From assembly GCA_937957805.1 (NCBI GenBank), contig CALFXW010000244.1, positions 1-9,150 of the forward strand: DNA of 9,150 bases. Direction: 5' to 3'. Under the pieces are notes generated by a model, which saw only the letters and a list, made by a program, of their open reading frames with translations, was not told where the DNA came from and did not search any database. The stretch comes from an uncultured Sphingopyxis sp. (GTDB taxonomy: Bacteria > Pseudomonadota > Alphaproteobacteria > Sphingomonadales > Sphingomonadaceae). Both the position numbers and the translations under genes were made by a program. Below, piece after piece: positions 1 through 7,840 of the stretch. Each line of letters starts with the position of its first letter. Position 1 is the stretch's first letter.

Positions 1-2
1 GG

Positions 3-734
<732 letters not shown>

Positions 735-740
735 GTGTAT

Positions 741-747
741 TCCCCTT
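741..747 (-). promoter_or_regulatory. Ribosome binding site of the OmpA-type gene
   Basis: AAGGGGA lies 6 bases before the ATG at 734. It supports that start and is stronger than the sites of most genes in the neighbouring operon. Confidence 0.6.
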
Positions 748-800
748 AATTGCTGAACGATCTCACGCTCGGGGGGAAGCTTTACCGATAGTCAAAGGCG

Positions 801-822
801 CGCGCAACCCGCCAATTGCGCG
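801..822 (-). terminator. Possible terminator hairpin after the DUF2793 gene
   Basis: CGCGCAA (801-807) pairs perfectly with TTGCGCG (816-822) around an 8-base loop, 37 bases past the DUF2793 stop. A second, overlapping 6-bp stem is possible between 824-829 and 836-841. No run of T follows on the minus strand (the next bases are CGCCTTTGAC), so this is at best an imperfect intrinsic terminator. It may instead be a transcript-end structure or chance. Confidence 0.3.
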
Positions 823-859
823 TTGTTGCGGCAAAGCAACACTATTTTGCAGCTACTGG

Positions 860-1306
860 TTATGGCGCAAAACCCGCTTTGCCCAGCAAGGTCAGTATCG
901 CCGCCAGCGCGGCGCGGCATTCGACATCGATGGTGGTACCGCCACTCGGCGCTGCCGGGACAGAAAGCGCGCTCCAGCCGCCGGGCAATTTGCGCCAGAC
1001 CTGCCCGTTTGATCCGACGCAAACCACGGAAAACAGGGGCATTGGAACGAATCGCCAGCCGCCTACGGTGGATATGGCGGCCTTGCCCGCCGCGCCCGTC
1101 CACGCGCCTGTCGGTGCATCGCCAACGATCCAGCATTGTCCCGGCAAGGGCGCAGCAGGGGCGGCATTTTCCCCCGCCGATTCGACGCGCATGCCAATTA
1201 ACGCGTCGATCAGCGCCAGACTTTCATTCCATGTCACTTCTTTTTGCGCCTGTCCGGCGATGAGCAAGGGCAGGGAAAATCGCGCACTAAGGGCATTTTC
1301 GGTCAT
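860..1306 (-). CDS. DUF2793 domain-containing protein, last gene of the GTA-like cluster
   Basis: The protein has 148 residues. The N-terminus has the DUF2793 signature: RFSLPLLIAGQAQKEVTWNE (residues 9-28) followed by SLALIDALI. A middle region with PGQCWIVGDAPTGAWTG (55-71) and GGWRFVPM (82-89) is typical of the family, and a hydrophobic C-terminal segment ends in GKAGFAP. No enzymatic motif is visible. DUF2793 genes commonly end tail modules in alphaproteobacterial prophages and sphingomonad GTA-like clusters, next to the tail tip gene. A role in the tail tip or fibre is therefore likely, but it is not proven. The start is the ATG 5 bases after GGAG (1312-1315). It lies 17 bases after the stop of the tail tip gene, so it belongs to the same operon. 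An upstream in-frame extension to 1396 would overlap the tail tip gene and is less likely. Confidence 0.88.
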   Translation of the reverse strand: MTENALSARFSLPLLIAGQAQKEVTWNESLALIDALIGMRVESAGENAAPAAPLPGQCWIVGDAPTGAWTGAAGKAAISTVGGWRFVPMPLFSVVCVGSNGQVWRKLPGGWSALSVPAAPSGGTTIDVECRAALAAILTLLGKAGFAP

Positions 1307-1311
1307 AAAAA

Positions 1312-1315
1312 CTCC
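1312..1315 (-). promoter_or_regulatory. Ribosome binding site of the DUF2793 gene
   Basis: GGAG lies 5 bases before the ATG at 1306 in the 17-base gap after the tail tip gene. It fixes this start over longer in-frame alternatives. Confidence 0.6.
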
Positions 1316-1323
1316 ATCATTGG

Positions 1324-3489
1324 TCAATCCTCGATGGGGAGGATGAGGTCGAACGAATCGCCCGCATCGCCGCGTTGACAGATGCGCGCGGTCCACGGCG
1401 CACCAGCTGCGCGCCAGCCTGCAACGCTGACGGCATCGATCGACATTTCCGTCCCCTCCACCAGCGATTCGCCCACCATCGCGCCCGCCGTCATCGCCAC
1501 GACAAAGCGCAAGGCGGGTTCATCGACCGGCACGTCACTCGCCTGATCCCAGCCGAAACCGGCGCGGCTGCGCCGCTGCCAATGGATGGTGAGCGAACCG
1601 TCCGCCTGCCATGCACAACGGCCATGGACGGAGGAAAGTGGGCGTAAACCACGGCCAACCCGTTCGATGGGCAGGATTATCGGTGCGGCATCGCCCATTC
1701 CCTGCACGCCAATATGTCCACCAACCGCCAGCGCGCTTAAGCCCACGGCATCGGGCAGGTGGGTGAGCGTATCTGCATCGAACAAGGCAAAGCCGCTGCC
1801 CACTGTGCTTGCGGCCATCGCATCCGCGCTGCCAAGCCGCCCGCGCAGCAAATGGCTGAGCCGCCATAGCCCGCCGCCCAAGGGCGCGGCATGACCAAAT
1901 TGCAGCACTTCGCCCCCGCTGATCAGGCACAGATTCGCACCATCGAGCAGCGCGCGGTCGTCGGCATTGGTCAATTGCATGTCGGCGCGCAGAAGTTGGA
2001 CGTCGATATGGCCATTGCGGTCGAACATTGCGGATTGGGCGGGGCTGGCCATCGCTGCCACCGCCCCCAGGATTGCACCTGCATGAAGAGGTTCGACATC
2101 GGCCATCGCTGCGCCCGCCACAGGCGCTATCGACAGCGCCGCCCCGCGCCAGCCCGGCCCGCTGCCATTGGCGGCCAGCCACAGCCCGCCTTTCAAACCG
2201 CCGACATCCGCGCGCGGCACGTCGAACAAAATGGCGCTGGTCACCCCCGCGCGCAAATCGGGGGTGGGGAGGTAACGCCCCCCACCCCCCGCCATATCGC
2301 CGCCCATCCACCCCGCGTCCGGTGCGTCGTCCAATTCCAGTTCAACGCCATCGCCATCAATTCGCCGCCGCAACACGCGAAGGGTGCGCCCATCGGCCAG
2401 CGTGACCGGCGTTCCGGGCGGCATGGCCAGCGCGGCCGGCCCCATCGGCCAGACCAGCATGTCGCGTTGCACGGCGGCACGTTCGGCCAGCCCATGCCCC
2501 AGTGCCAATGCCGCCGCCGCATCCATCGCGGCGGGCAGGTTGATGCGTTGGCGCGCGCCCCCGCCCCCTGCCACCCGCGCCGATTGCAATTGTGATTGAA
2601 AATCGCGCGCCGGGTCATGGCACAAAATCTCGACCGCTTGGGGCAATTGCCCCGGTGCAGCGCGTGACATGCTGGCGCGGCGGTTCGGCCCCCGCGCTGG
2701 CTCGCCCAAGGGCGAGGGCGCAGCATTACTGCGCGAAACCCATGCGCCCGCGCCATCGCGGTAAAATGGTTCGATGGCATCGATAGTGTCGAGCGCGCCG
2801 CGCCGCACCGGCGCTTCGTGCAGCCAGCCGGTAAAGGGGGGCGTATCAAACCCCGCCACATCAACTCCCAGCGCATCGCCTGCAATATCGCCCAGCGTCA
2901 ACGGTTCGGCATCCGCCGTCACCTCAAAACTGAGCGCTGGGATGCGATTGCCAAAAGGGGCAAGATCCAGATCTTCGAGGACGACATAGGATAGGCCGCG
3001 ATAGGCAGGGGCATTGTCCGCCCCCTCCGCCGCGACGATCAACGGGTCGGCAGCCTGGTCGGCATCACCCAGATGGACGCGCATCGTTGCGGGGGATTTG
3101 AAACTGCCATCGGCCCCGCGCAGCAAATTACCCTCTGCCCAGATGCGCCCGACCGACAAAATCGGGCGCGACGACAGCGCGACAGCCAGCGACACCGAAT
3201 AGCTATAGGTCGTGACCTTGGGCCTCCCCTTGCCGCCCGAACGGTTGCGATGTTCGATAAAATCGGTCGCCCAGATGACCGATCCAGCCACCCGCATCCG
3301 CCCCAAAACGCGCGGAACGGCTGTGCCATAACTCGACGTTTGGACGCGCAAATCGCTGAGGCGCGGGCCTTCGCGGCCCTTGGGCGCAAAAATCGCCCCA
3401 TCGACCGACTGGCCGATCAGCGCACCCAGCGCGCCGCCCAACGGCCCGCCAATGGCGGTGCCGATGCTGGTCAAAATCAGCGTTGCCAT
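1324..3489 (-). CDS. GTA/phage tail tip protein, Phage-tail_3 type (RcGTA gp15-like, short form)
   Basis: This 721-residue protein would form the distal baseplate or fibre base that meets the recipient cell. It opens with a hydrophobic Gly/Ala-rich segment (about residues 4-33, SIGTAIGGPLGGALGALIG), as in the RcGTA gp15 family. Next come RIWAEGNLL (115-123), ADPLIVAAEG (147-156) and APAYRGLSYVVLEDLDLAPFGNRIPALSFEV (split at about 160-190), which are family hallmarks. The middle (about 230-400, with FYRDGAGAWV) fits the Phage-tail_3 domain. A Gly-rich linker (MGGDMAGGGG) precedes the C-terminal half, which includes LSHLLRGRLGS and a beta-rich end with FDLILPIED. RcGTA gp15 is about 1300 residues and contains a TIM-barrel-like domain. 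I see none here, and the protein is correspondingly shorter. The ATG at 3489 overlaps the end of the peptidase gene by 13 bases, so the two are probably translationally coupled. Confidence 0.9.
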   Translation of the reverse strand: MATLILTSIGTAIGGPLGGALGALIGQSVDGAIFAPKGREGPRLSDLRVQTSSYGTAVPRVLGRMRVAGSVIWATDFIEHRNRSGGKGRPKVTTYSYSVSLAVALSSRPILSVGRIWAEGNLLRGADGSFKSPATMRVHLGDADQAADPLIVAAEGADNAPAYRGLSYVVLEDLDLAPFGNRIPALSFEVTADAEPLTLGDIAGDALGVDVAGFDTPPFTGWLHEAPVRRGALDTIDAIEPFYRDGAGAWVSRSNAAPSPLGEPARGPNRRASMSRAAPGQLPQAVEILCHDPARDFQSQLQSARVAGGGGARQRINLPAAMDAAAALALGHGLAERAAVQRDMLVWPMGPAALAMPPGTPVTLADGRTLRVLRRRIDGDGVELELDDAPDAGWMGGDMAGGGGRYLPTPDLRAGVTSAILFDVPRADVGGLKGGLWLAANGSGPGWRGAALSIAPVAGAAMADVEPLHAGAILGAVAAMASPAQSAMFDRNGHIDVQLLRADMQLTNADDRALLDGANLCLISGGEVLQFGHAAPLGGGLWRLSHLLRGRLGSADAMAASTVGSGFALFDADTLTHLPDAVGLSALAVGGHIGVQGMGDAAPIILPIERVGRGLRPLSSVHGRCAWQADGSLTIHWQRRSRAGFGWDQASDVPVDEPALRFVVAMTAGAMVGESLVEGTEMSIDAVSVAGWRAAGAPWTARICQRGDAGDSFDLILPIED
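2260..2289. repeat. Perfect 10-bp GC-only-but-one inverted repeat inside the tail tip gene
   Basis: GGGGGTGGGG (2260-2269) and CCCCACCCCC (2280-2289) are perfect inverted repeats around a 10-base loop. They encode the glycine-rich linker and the following RYLPTPDL region of the tail tip protein. The messenger could form a very stable hairpin. It may simply reflect glycine and proline codons, but a pairing this exact is noteworthy. Confidence 0.55.
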
Positions 3490-3911
3490 ACATACTCCCG
3501 AAATTTTTTGATCCGCCAGCGCGACACGATGGGCATCGGCGGGGCACCGGGCTGTTCAACCACCCGGCCAAGCCCCAGATGCGCGTGGATGCAGCCACCG
3601 CCGCTATCGACCATCAGGTGCAATTGACCATTGGGGGCCGCACCCAGCAAAATATCGCCCGCTGCGCCGGTGCCGGTCACGCGGCCCAACCCGGCAAAGT
3701 GGAGCTGGGCTTCGACCCTATGCCTAGTCCAGCCACGGATGGGGTATCGCGCATCATCATCGGGCAATTTATGTCCCGCAGCCATCAAAGCCGCACGCAC
3801 CAGCCCGACACAATCGAGACCGTGGACAATATCGCGCCCGTGCAGGCGAAATGGCGTGCCGACCAGTGCGCGTGCGGCGGCAACCAGTGCCGCGCCCGAT
3901 GCGTCGTTCAT
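3477..3911 (-). CDS. NlpC/P60 family peptidase of the tail (RcGTA gp14-like)
   Basis: The protein has 144 residues and resembles the NlpC/P60 cysteine peptidases that cut peptidoglycan peptides. In a GTA tail the enzyme is thought to open the recipient cell wall for DNA entry. The catalytic Cys is probably Cys34 in GLDCVGLVR (31-39). The His pair is probably His98 in QLHLMVDSGG and His109 in CIHAH, 11 residues apart; the E. coli Spr (MepS) pair, His119 and His131, is 12 apart. The N-terminus has AARALVGTPFRLHGRD, the usual opening of this tail subfamily. No signal peptide is present, as expected for a particle component. The ATG at 3911 overlaps the stop of the hub gene as ATGA, and the 3' end overlaps the tail tip gene. 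A longer in-frame extension (to 4259) lies inside the hub gene and is rejected. Confidence 0.92.
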   Translation of the reverse strand: MNDASGAALVAAARALVGTPFRLHGRDIVHGLDCVGLVRAALMAAGHKLPDDDARYPIRGWTRHRVEAQLHFAGLGRVTGTGAAGDILLGAAPNGQLHLMVDSGGGCIHAHLGLGRVVEQPGAPPMPIVSRWRIKKFREYVWQR

Positions 3912-4723
3912 CCGCCGAACCGGGTGAGCAAATCCAGCCCCGGCAGATGCGGCTCCCCACGAAAATTGGCGATATTGGCAAAACGGGTCGCGCAGGTTTC
4001 GGCGCTTTTGTCGCAGCCTTCGACTAATTCGACCTGCCAGCCCGTCGCATCGGCGGGAACGGCGGTTCGCGCCAGCGTCAACACCGCGCCCGTCTGTGCC
4101 AATATCACTTGCCCCAACCCGCGCAGCCGCCCCGACAGCCAACGCATCTGGCCAAAGGCAAAAATCCCGTCGGAAAAATGGGCGTCGAGCGTCATTTGCC
4201 GCCCCGAAACCGCCACGACTTTGGCCCGTGCGCGCCGTCCGGCCATCGCCACCCGACAATCGCCATCGCCCAGTTCGGCGCGACAGGCAGGGCTGGTCAG
4301 CGGGATAAAATCAGCCTCCAGCAAGGGGTCGGCGGCATCCACCTCCGCCCCGAAACCGCCGCCGCTGCGCGAAACCGCGCCCAAAATCCCCCGCGAAATG
4401 GGTATGGCAACGGGTTCTGTCGCCGACCAGTCGGTGATGAACAATGCCACCAATGCGCCGTCAAACCGCCCGCTCGCCAAATCCGCCTCACTCAGGCTTG
4501 CATCGGCAATCGCCCCGCTGATCGACAGCGAATCGCCCGCCCGCCCCAGCGCCTGTTCGATCGCCGATGGGCGGATACCCGGCGCGCTGGCGTAAAATTC
4601 GCCCGCCACCCACAGCCCCGCATCATGGGTGGTGAAACCCAGCACCCGTCCGTCGCGCCGTTCAATCCGCCAGCAATAAGCCAAGGTGACCAGCGGTGCG
4701 GTCAGCCAGTCAGGCGCGCTCAT
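3908..4723 (-). CDS. DUF2163 baseplate hub protein (RcGTA gp13-like, TIGR02218/BR0599 family)
   Basis: The protein has 271 residues. The N-terminal DUF2163 domain (about 1-160) shows YCWRIERRDGRVLGFTTHD (16-34) and the phage_BR0599-type C-terminal domain follows. Four cysteines stand in two pairs, Cys147 (SPAC) with Cys156 (GDGDC), and Cys237 (EGC) with Cys244 (ETC). The end, NFRGEPHLPGLDLLTR, is characteristic of the family. Published work on the RcGTA particle and on lambda gpL places an iron-sulfur cluster in hub proteins of this kind. The four cysteines here match such a role by position, although binding itself is inferred. The hub would connect the distal tail ring to the tip. ATG at 4723 overlaps the previous stop as ATGA, and its own stop overlaps the peptidase start in the same way. 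Confidence 0.93.
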   Translation of the reverse strand: MSAPDWLTAPLVTLAYCWRIERRDGRVLGFTTHDAGLWVAGEFYASAPGIRPSAIEQALGRAGDSLSISGAIADASLSEADLASGRFDGALVALFITDWSATEPVAIPISRGILGAVSRSGGGFGAEVDAADPLLEADFIPLTSPACRAELGDGDCRVAMAGRRARAKVVAVSGRQMTLDAHFSDGIFAFGQMRWLSGRLRGLGQVILAQTGAVLTLARTAVPADATGWQVELVEGCDKSAETCATRFANIANFRGEPHLPGLDLLTRFGG

Positions 4724-7059
4724 ACCTCGCGCACTTCGACCAGCGGGACGGCGGCCAGCTCACCCGCCAGAAATGTCGCGCGCGATACCGACAAGCGATC
4801 CTCGGCAAAACGTACCGGCACGTCGAACAGGAAACCGGCGCGCAGTTGAACCCCCGCCGCTGGTGGCTGGGTGAAACGGATCACCCCGCCTGCGGCCAGC
4901 GTCCAGCCGCCCAATATCGCAACCCCGTTGCCGCTCAATAAAATGCTGCCCGCGACCGGGCGGGTGATCCGCCGCCACGCGATGTCGGCACCGCTGCCAT
5001 ATGCTTTGCGCAGCGGAAAATCGCTGGTGACGCCGTCGCCCGTCCCCAAAATCTGGTCGGCCATGCCAACGCTGCCACCGGGGCCGCTCGCAAAGTCAAA
5101 GGGGTCGCGAAAACGAAAGCCTACCGCCGGGCCGCGCCGCGCGCGAAAAAAGTTGATCAGCGCTGTAACATCGCCCTCGCTGCGCAGCCCTGCGCCTGCA
5201 TCAAAACGCAGCAAGGCCCCATCCCAATCGGCGATACGTTGTTCAAAGCCCGACTGGCTGGTGACAATGGCGGTGGAAAATTGCGGCTCGACGCTCGCTT
5301 CGCGGCCGATGGCAATTGGAAAATCCGTGTCGGCAAAGGCTTGCATCATCCCCTCCCCCTCTGTTTCAAAAAAGGTGAAACCATCGCGCGCCACTTGCGG
5401 CAGCGCCCAGACAAAGGTTGCGGCATCGCCCGCCGCGCGGCTCAATGCTGCGGCGTCGGCAATGTCGCGCCATTGCATTTTATCGGCGGCATCGCGGACA
5501 AAGCCGACAAGGTGGTGGCGCGATGGCGCGGGATAGCCGAGCGCCATGACCGCGGCGCGCCCCGCGGCTGACCGGCCCTTTTGCCCCGTCGTCACCCAGT
5601 CATAATCTTCGGTCTGCAACACATCAAAGGCGGGCGCCGCCCATGCGGGGGGCAGGTTGGCCCGCCGCAAATCGGGCATCGCATCGTCCAATATCGTGGG
5701 GAGGTAGAGGAGGATGTGGGTCTCAGCCGCCCCGCCACCCCGCGCCAAGGTTTCGTCGCGCACCGCCGCCATCAGCGCCCCGCTCGCCCCCGCCAAAAGC
5801 CCGCCCAGCGCGTCTAGCATGGCGCGCACGCCAGCGTCCTGTTCCCCCGCCAGATCGGCAATCGGCACGCTGGCACTGCCCAGCGCGGCATTGGTCGCAC
5901 TGTCATAGGCGCATATTTGCCGCCCCGGATTGACCCACCACCATGGTTCGCCAAGCTGGATTTTGACCGGCTGGCCCGCTGCCACCTGCACCGCCACCAG
6001 CGCACGCAACACATGCGCCAAATATCCCATCGCCGCGCCATTTGCCGGCGACAACAGGGTCGATGGCGGCACCCATCCGGTCAGCGCCATGCCGCCCGAC
6101 GCGTCGTGCTGCGCCCAATCATCGGGGCAAAATTCGGCAAATAATTCAAAGGATAGCGAAAATATGACCGGCCAGTCGCGCGCTGCCAATTCGCGCGCAA
6201 AGCTGCTATGCCATGCCAATGCCGGGGTCGCCAGCGCCCCGCCGGTCACGCTCGCGCGCCATGCGCCGCCAACATGGTCGAGGCGCGGGAAATGGCTCAT
6301 GCCGACATAGTGGAGGATGGGGGGCGCATAGCCCAGATGCTCCACCATCCGCACCAAACGCTGGGGGCTTAGGTGATAGCTGTCATCATAGGCCGTCGCG
6401 ATGGAGAGGCTATGCGCGGGCAACACTGCATCGCCGCAGGGCAGGACGCTGCCCGAACCGGTGCAGGCAATATCGCGCCATTCCACCCACGCATCAACCA
6501 TCGCGCCATAGGGGCTGGTCCCCGCGCCATCAAAATCGGGCGGAACGAGCGATATAAACAACCGGTCCACATCGCCGGTGAAAACCGGCGCACCGCCCGG
6601 CGCAAAACCTTCACGCAAATCCCCGAAGTTGAGCGTGATTTGCGCGCCCTCCCCGCCGCCAACCGCATAATTCCACAGCCGGACGAACCAAGTGCGCGGC
6701 GCGCCATCGGCATCGCGCCCCTCTATCGTCAACGTCGGGCCATGCACGGCGTCGAGCGGCTTTACCCCCGCCGACACCCAGCGAAACGCCAATGTTGTGC
6801 GCCGATAATCGCGCCGCGTCGCATAGGCGATGAGCGGGTGGTCATGCCGGTCGTGCGATTCCCAGATAATGCCCGCCAAATTGTCACGGCTCGTAAAGGC
6901 GACATCGACGCGCAGACTGTCCGCCCCGTCCGCCACCAACGCGGCAAGCATCGGGCGCGGGAAATCGACGCTCCAGAAACGCGGGTCAAAACGGTGGATG
7001 CTGGCCCGTTCGCGCACCTCATCAACATCGGCCAGCGGGCTTGCAAAATTCCATGCCAT
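4720..7059 (-). CDS. TIM-barrel-like / DUF2460 fusion protein, distal tail (RcGTA gp12-like, extended)
   Basis: This 779-residue protein has two parts. Residues about 574-779 are a DUF2460 domain, the whole of RcGTA gp12 (distal tail protein, about 200 residues). Marks are FPIAIGREASVEPQFSTAIV (580-599), SGFEQRIADWDGALLRFDAG (603-622), ALINFFRARRGPAVGFRFRD (633-652) and the terminal FDVPVRFAEDRLSVS. Residues 1-573 are additional. About 1-200 looks beta-rich (TRTWFVRLWNY-like strands). About 210-560 resembles a glycoside-hydrolase-type TIM barrel, with VIFSLSFELFAEF (298-310), KIQLGEPWWWVNPG (366-379), ILLYLPTILDD (449-459) and VLQTEDYDWVTTG (480-492). Glu371 in GEPWW and Glu484 or Asp485 sit where clan GH-A enzymes carry catalytic acids; activity is not shown. 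The fold also recalls non-contractile tail sheath TIM-barrel proteins. The start is 3 bases after the tape measure stop, and the end overlaps the hub gene as ATGA. Confidence 0.88.
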   Translation of the reverse strand: MAWNFASPLADVDEVRERASIHRFDPRFWSVDFPRPMLAALVADGADSLRVDVAFTSRDNLAGIIWESHDRHDHPLIAYATRRDYRRTTLAFRWVSAGVKPLDAVHGPTLTIEGRDADGAPRTWFVRLWNYAVGGGEGAQITLNFGDLREGFAPGGAPVFTGDVDRLFISLVPPDFDGAGTSPYGAMVDAWVEWRDIACTGSGSVLPCGDAVLPAHSLSIATAYDDSYHLSPQRLVRMVEHLGYAPPILHYVGMSHFPRLDHVGGAWRASVTGGALATPALAWHSSFARELAARDWPVIFSLSFELFAEFCPDDWAQHDASGGMALTGWVPPSTLLSPANGAAMGYLAHVLRALVAVQVAAGQPVKIQLGEPWWWVNPGRQICAYDSATNAALGSASVPIADLAGEQDAGVRAMLDALGGLLAGASGALMAAVRDETLARGGGAAETHILLYLPTILDDAMPDLRRANLPPAWAAPAFDVLQTEDYDWVTTGQKGRSAAGRAAVMALGYPAPSRHHLVGFVRDAADKMQWRDIADAAALSRAAGDAATFVWALPQVARDGFTFFETEGEGMMQAFADTDFPIAIGREASVEPQFSTAIVTSQSGFEQRIADWDGALLRFDAGAGLRSEGDVTALINFFRARRGPAVGFRFRDPFDFASGPGGSVGMADQILGTGDGVTSDFPLRKAYGSGADIAWRRITRPVAGSILLSGNGVAILGGWTLAAGGVIRFTQPPAAGVQLRAGFLFDVPVRFAEDRLSVSRATFLAGELAAVPLVEVREV

Positions 7060-7062
7060 GGC

Positions 7063-7635
7063 TCAGCCCGCCTGCTCAACCGCGCGGCGCACCGCGCGTG
7101 CAATCTGCCGCCCGCTAGCGGCCATGCGCGGCGCATCCGCCACATTGCCAGCGACGTTCACGATGATGCGAATGTCGCGCGTGCCCCCGCCCGCATCGAC
7201 CCGCCCCGCCATCGTCGGCACGAATATTTCCGGCCCGCGTTCACCGACCAAATAGGCTTGGCCGGGTGCGACCGGCCCGCCGCTCGCCCGCCCCGGCAAG
7301 CCGCCCAGCCCAAAGGCTGCGCCCAATATATTGCCGAGCAATCCGCTAAGCCCGCCCGCAGCGCCCGCCCCGCCGCCGGGCAACGCCGCACGCAACGCCG
7401 CGTTGGCGATGTCGGCCATGGCGGACAGTGCGACGCGTTTCAGATCGTCAAAGCCGAATTTGCCCGAACGCACCGCGCGCAGCAACGCGCCCTCTATCGC
7501 GCGACCGGCGCGGCCAGCACCGGCCACCAATGGTTCCTCCAGCGCCTGGCGCATGTCGGCGACATCGCGGGCGAGCGCTGCCTTGTCCGCGCGCACGGCA
7601 ACGACCAGCGGCGCAAAATCTCCATCCTCAGCCAT
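7063..7635 (-). CDS. Short phage tail tape measure protein (RcGTA gp11-like)
   Basis: The protein has 190 residues. The C-terminal half shows the usual tape measure signature: ASGGPVAPGQAYLVGERGPE (117-136) followed by IFVPTMAGRV. It is preceded by a Gly/Ala-rich hydrophobic stretch (about 86-117). The N-terminus (about 10-60) is charged and helical in appearance (VRADKAALARDVADMRQALEE). Phage tape measures usually exceed 600 residues; GTA versions are near 200, in line with short tails. The protein would fill the tail tube and set its length. The ATG at 7635 overlaps the chaperone gene by 8 bases. An in-frame extension upstream to 7731 would run through the chaperone gene and has no family features. 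Confidence 0.88.
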   Translation of the reverse strand: MAEDGDFAPLVVAVRADKAALARDVADMRQALEEPLVAGAGRAGRAIEGALLRAVRSGKFGFDDLKRVALSAMADIANAALRAALPGGGAGAAGGLSGLLGNILGAAFGLGGLPGRASGGPVAPGQAYLVGERGPEIFVPTMAGRVDAGGGTRDIRIIVNVAGNVADAPRMAASGRQIARAVRRAVEQAG

Positions 7636-7840
7636 CGGGGAAAAGCTCCTGCAAATAATGCAATTTATCGCGCGCCATCGCGGCATTTTCGGGTGCATCG
7701 GGGGTGAGCGCGCCCAGCGCCATCGCCACATCTTCGGGCGTTGCGGCCCAGAAAATATCGGGGTTCCAGCCCAAAATGCGCATCACCTGCCCGCCGATCC
7801 GCCGCGCGGCATCGGTGAAATCGCGCGCGTCAGCCGCCAC
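7628..7840 (-). CDS. Phage tail assembly chaperone, small (RcGTA rcc01693-like)
   Basis: With a GTG start at 7840 the product has 70 residues: DFTDAARRIGGQVMRILGWN near the start, then DIFWAATPEDVAMAL and a C-terminal helix ending in LQELFPDG. This matches the small chaperone encoded between g10 and g11 in GTA clusters, whose usual form is about 60-70 residues with an LGW(x)PD(x)FW(x)ATP core. The GTG lies inside the last codons of the GTA-gp10 gene (11-base overlap), so coupling to it is likely. The same frame is open further upstream to an ATG at 7915, but that extension (RRGWPPCRARC) has no family resemblance and is the shadow of the gp10 gene. It presumably aids folding of the tape measure and tube subunits. 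Confidence 0.83.
   Translation of the reverse strand: MAADARDFTDAARRIGGQVMRILGWNPDIFWAATPEDVAMALGALTPDAPENAAMARDKLHYLQELFPDG

Larger units (their letters stand above)
735..859. promoter_or_regulatory. Intergenic region: end of GTA operon and upstream region of the OmpA-type gene
   Basis: These 125 bases hold no gene. Reading on the minus strand from the DUF2793 stop, there is a hairpin at 801-822, then a TTGACT hexamer (790-795) that could be a -35 box for the outer-membrane protein gene, and finally the AAGGGGA ribosome site (741-747). I see no good -10 hexamer 16-18 bases after TTGACT, so the promoter call is weak. A promoter is expected here on general grounds, because an abundant outer-membrane protein is unlikely to depend on the rarely expressed GTA operon. 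Confidence 0.4.

Noticed and set aside
790..795. Complete sigma-70-type promoter for the OmpA-type gene based on TTGACT
   Set aside because: No acceptable -10 hexamer lies at the proper distance, so only the -35-like hexamer is noted.
2259..2272. G-quadruplex in the plus-strand run GGGGGTGGGGAGG
   Set aside because: Only three G tracts are adjacent, and the last has two bases; the inverted repeat is the simpler structure.
3483..4595. Long plus-strand open frame (370 codons) opposite the peptidase and hub genes
   Set aside because: It spans two well-supported minus-strand genes and has no recognisable family. High GC content with few stop codons in the opposite frame explains it.
6373..7707. 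Plus-strand open frame of 444 codons
   Set aside because: It lies antisense to parts of the gp12-like gene, all of the tape measure gene and part of the chaperone gene; its Arg/Ala/Pro/His-rich product is typical of GC-rich shadow frames.
7636..7731. N-terminal extension of the tape measure gene
   Set aside because: It would run through the chaperone gene, and the extra residues (MWRWRWARS...) have no family resemblance; the ATG at 7635 gives the expected length.
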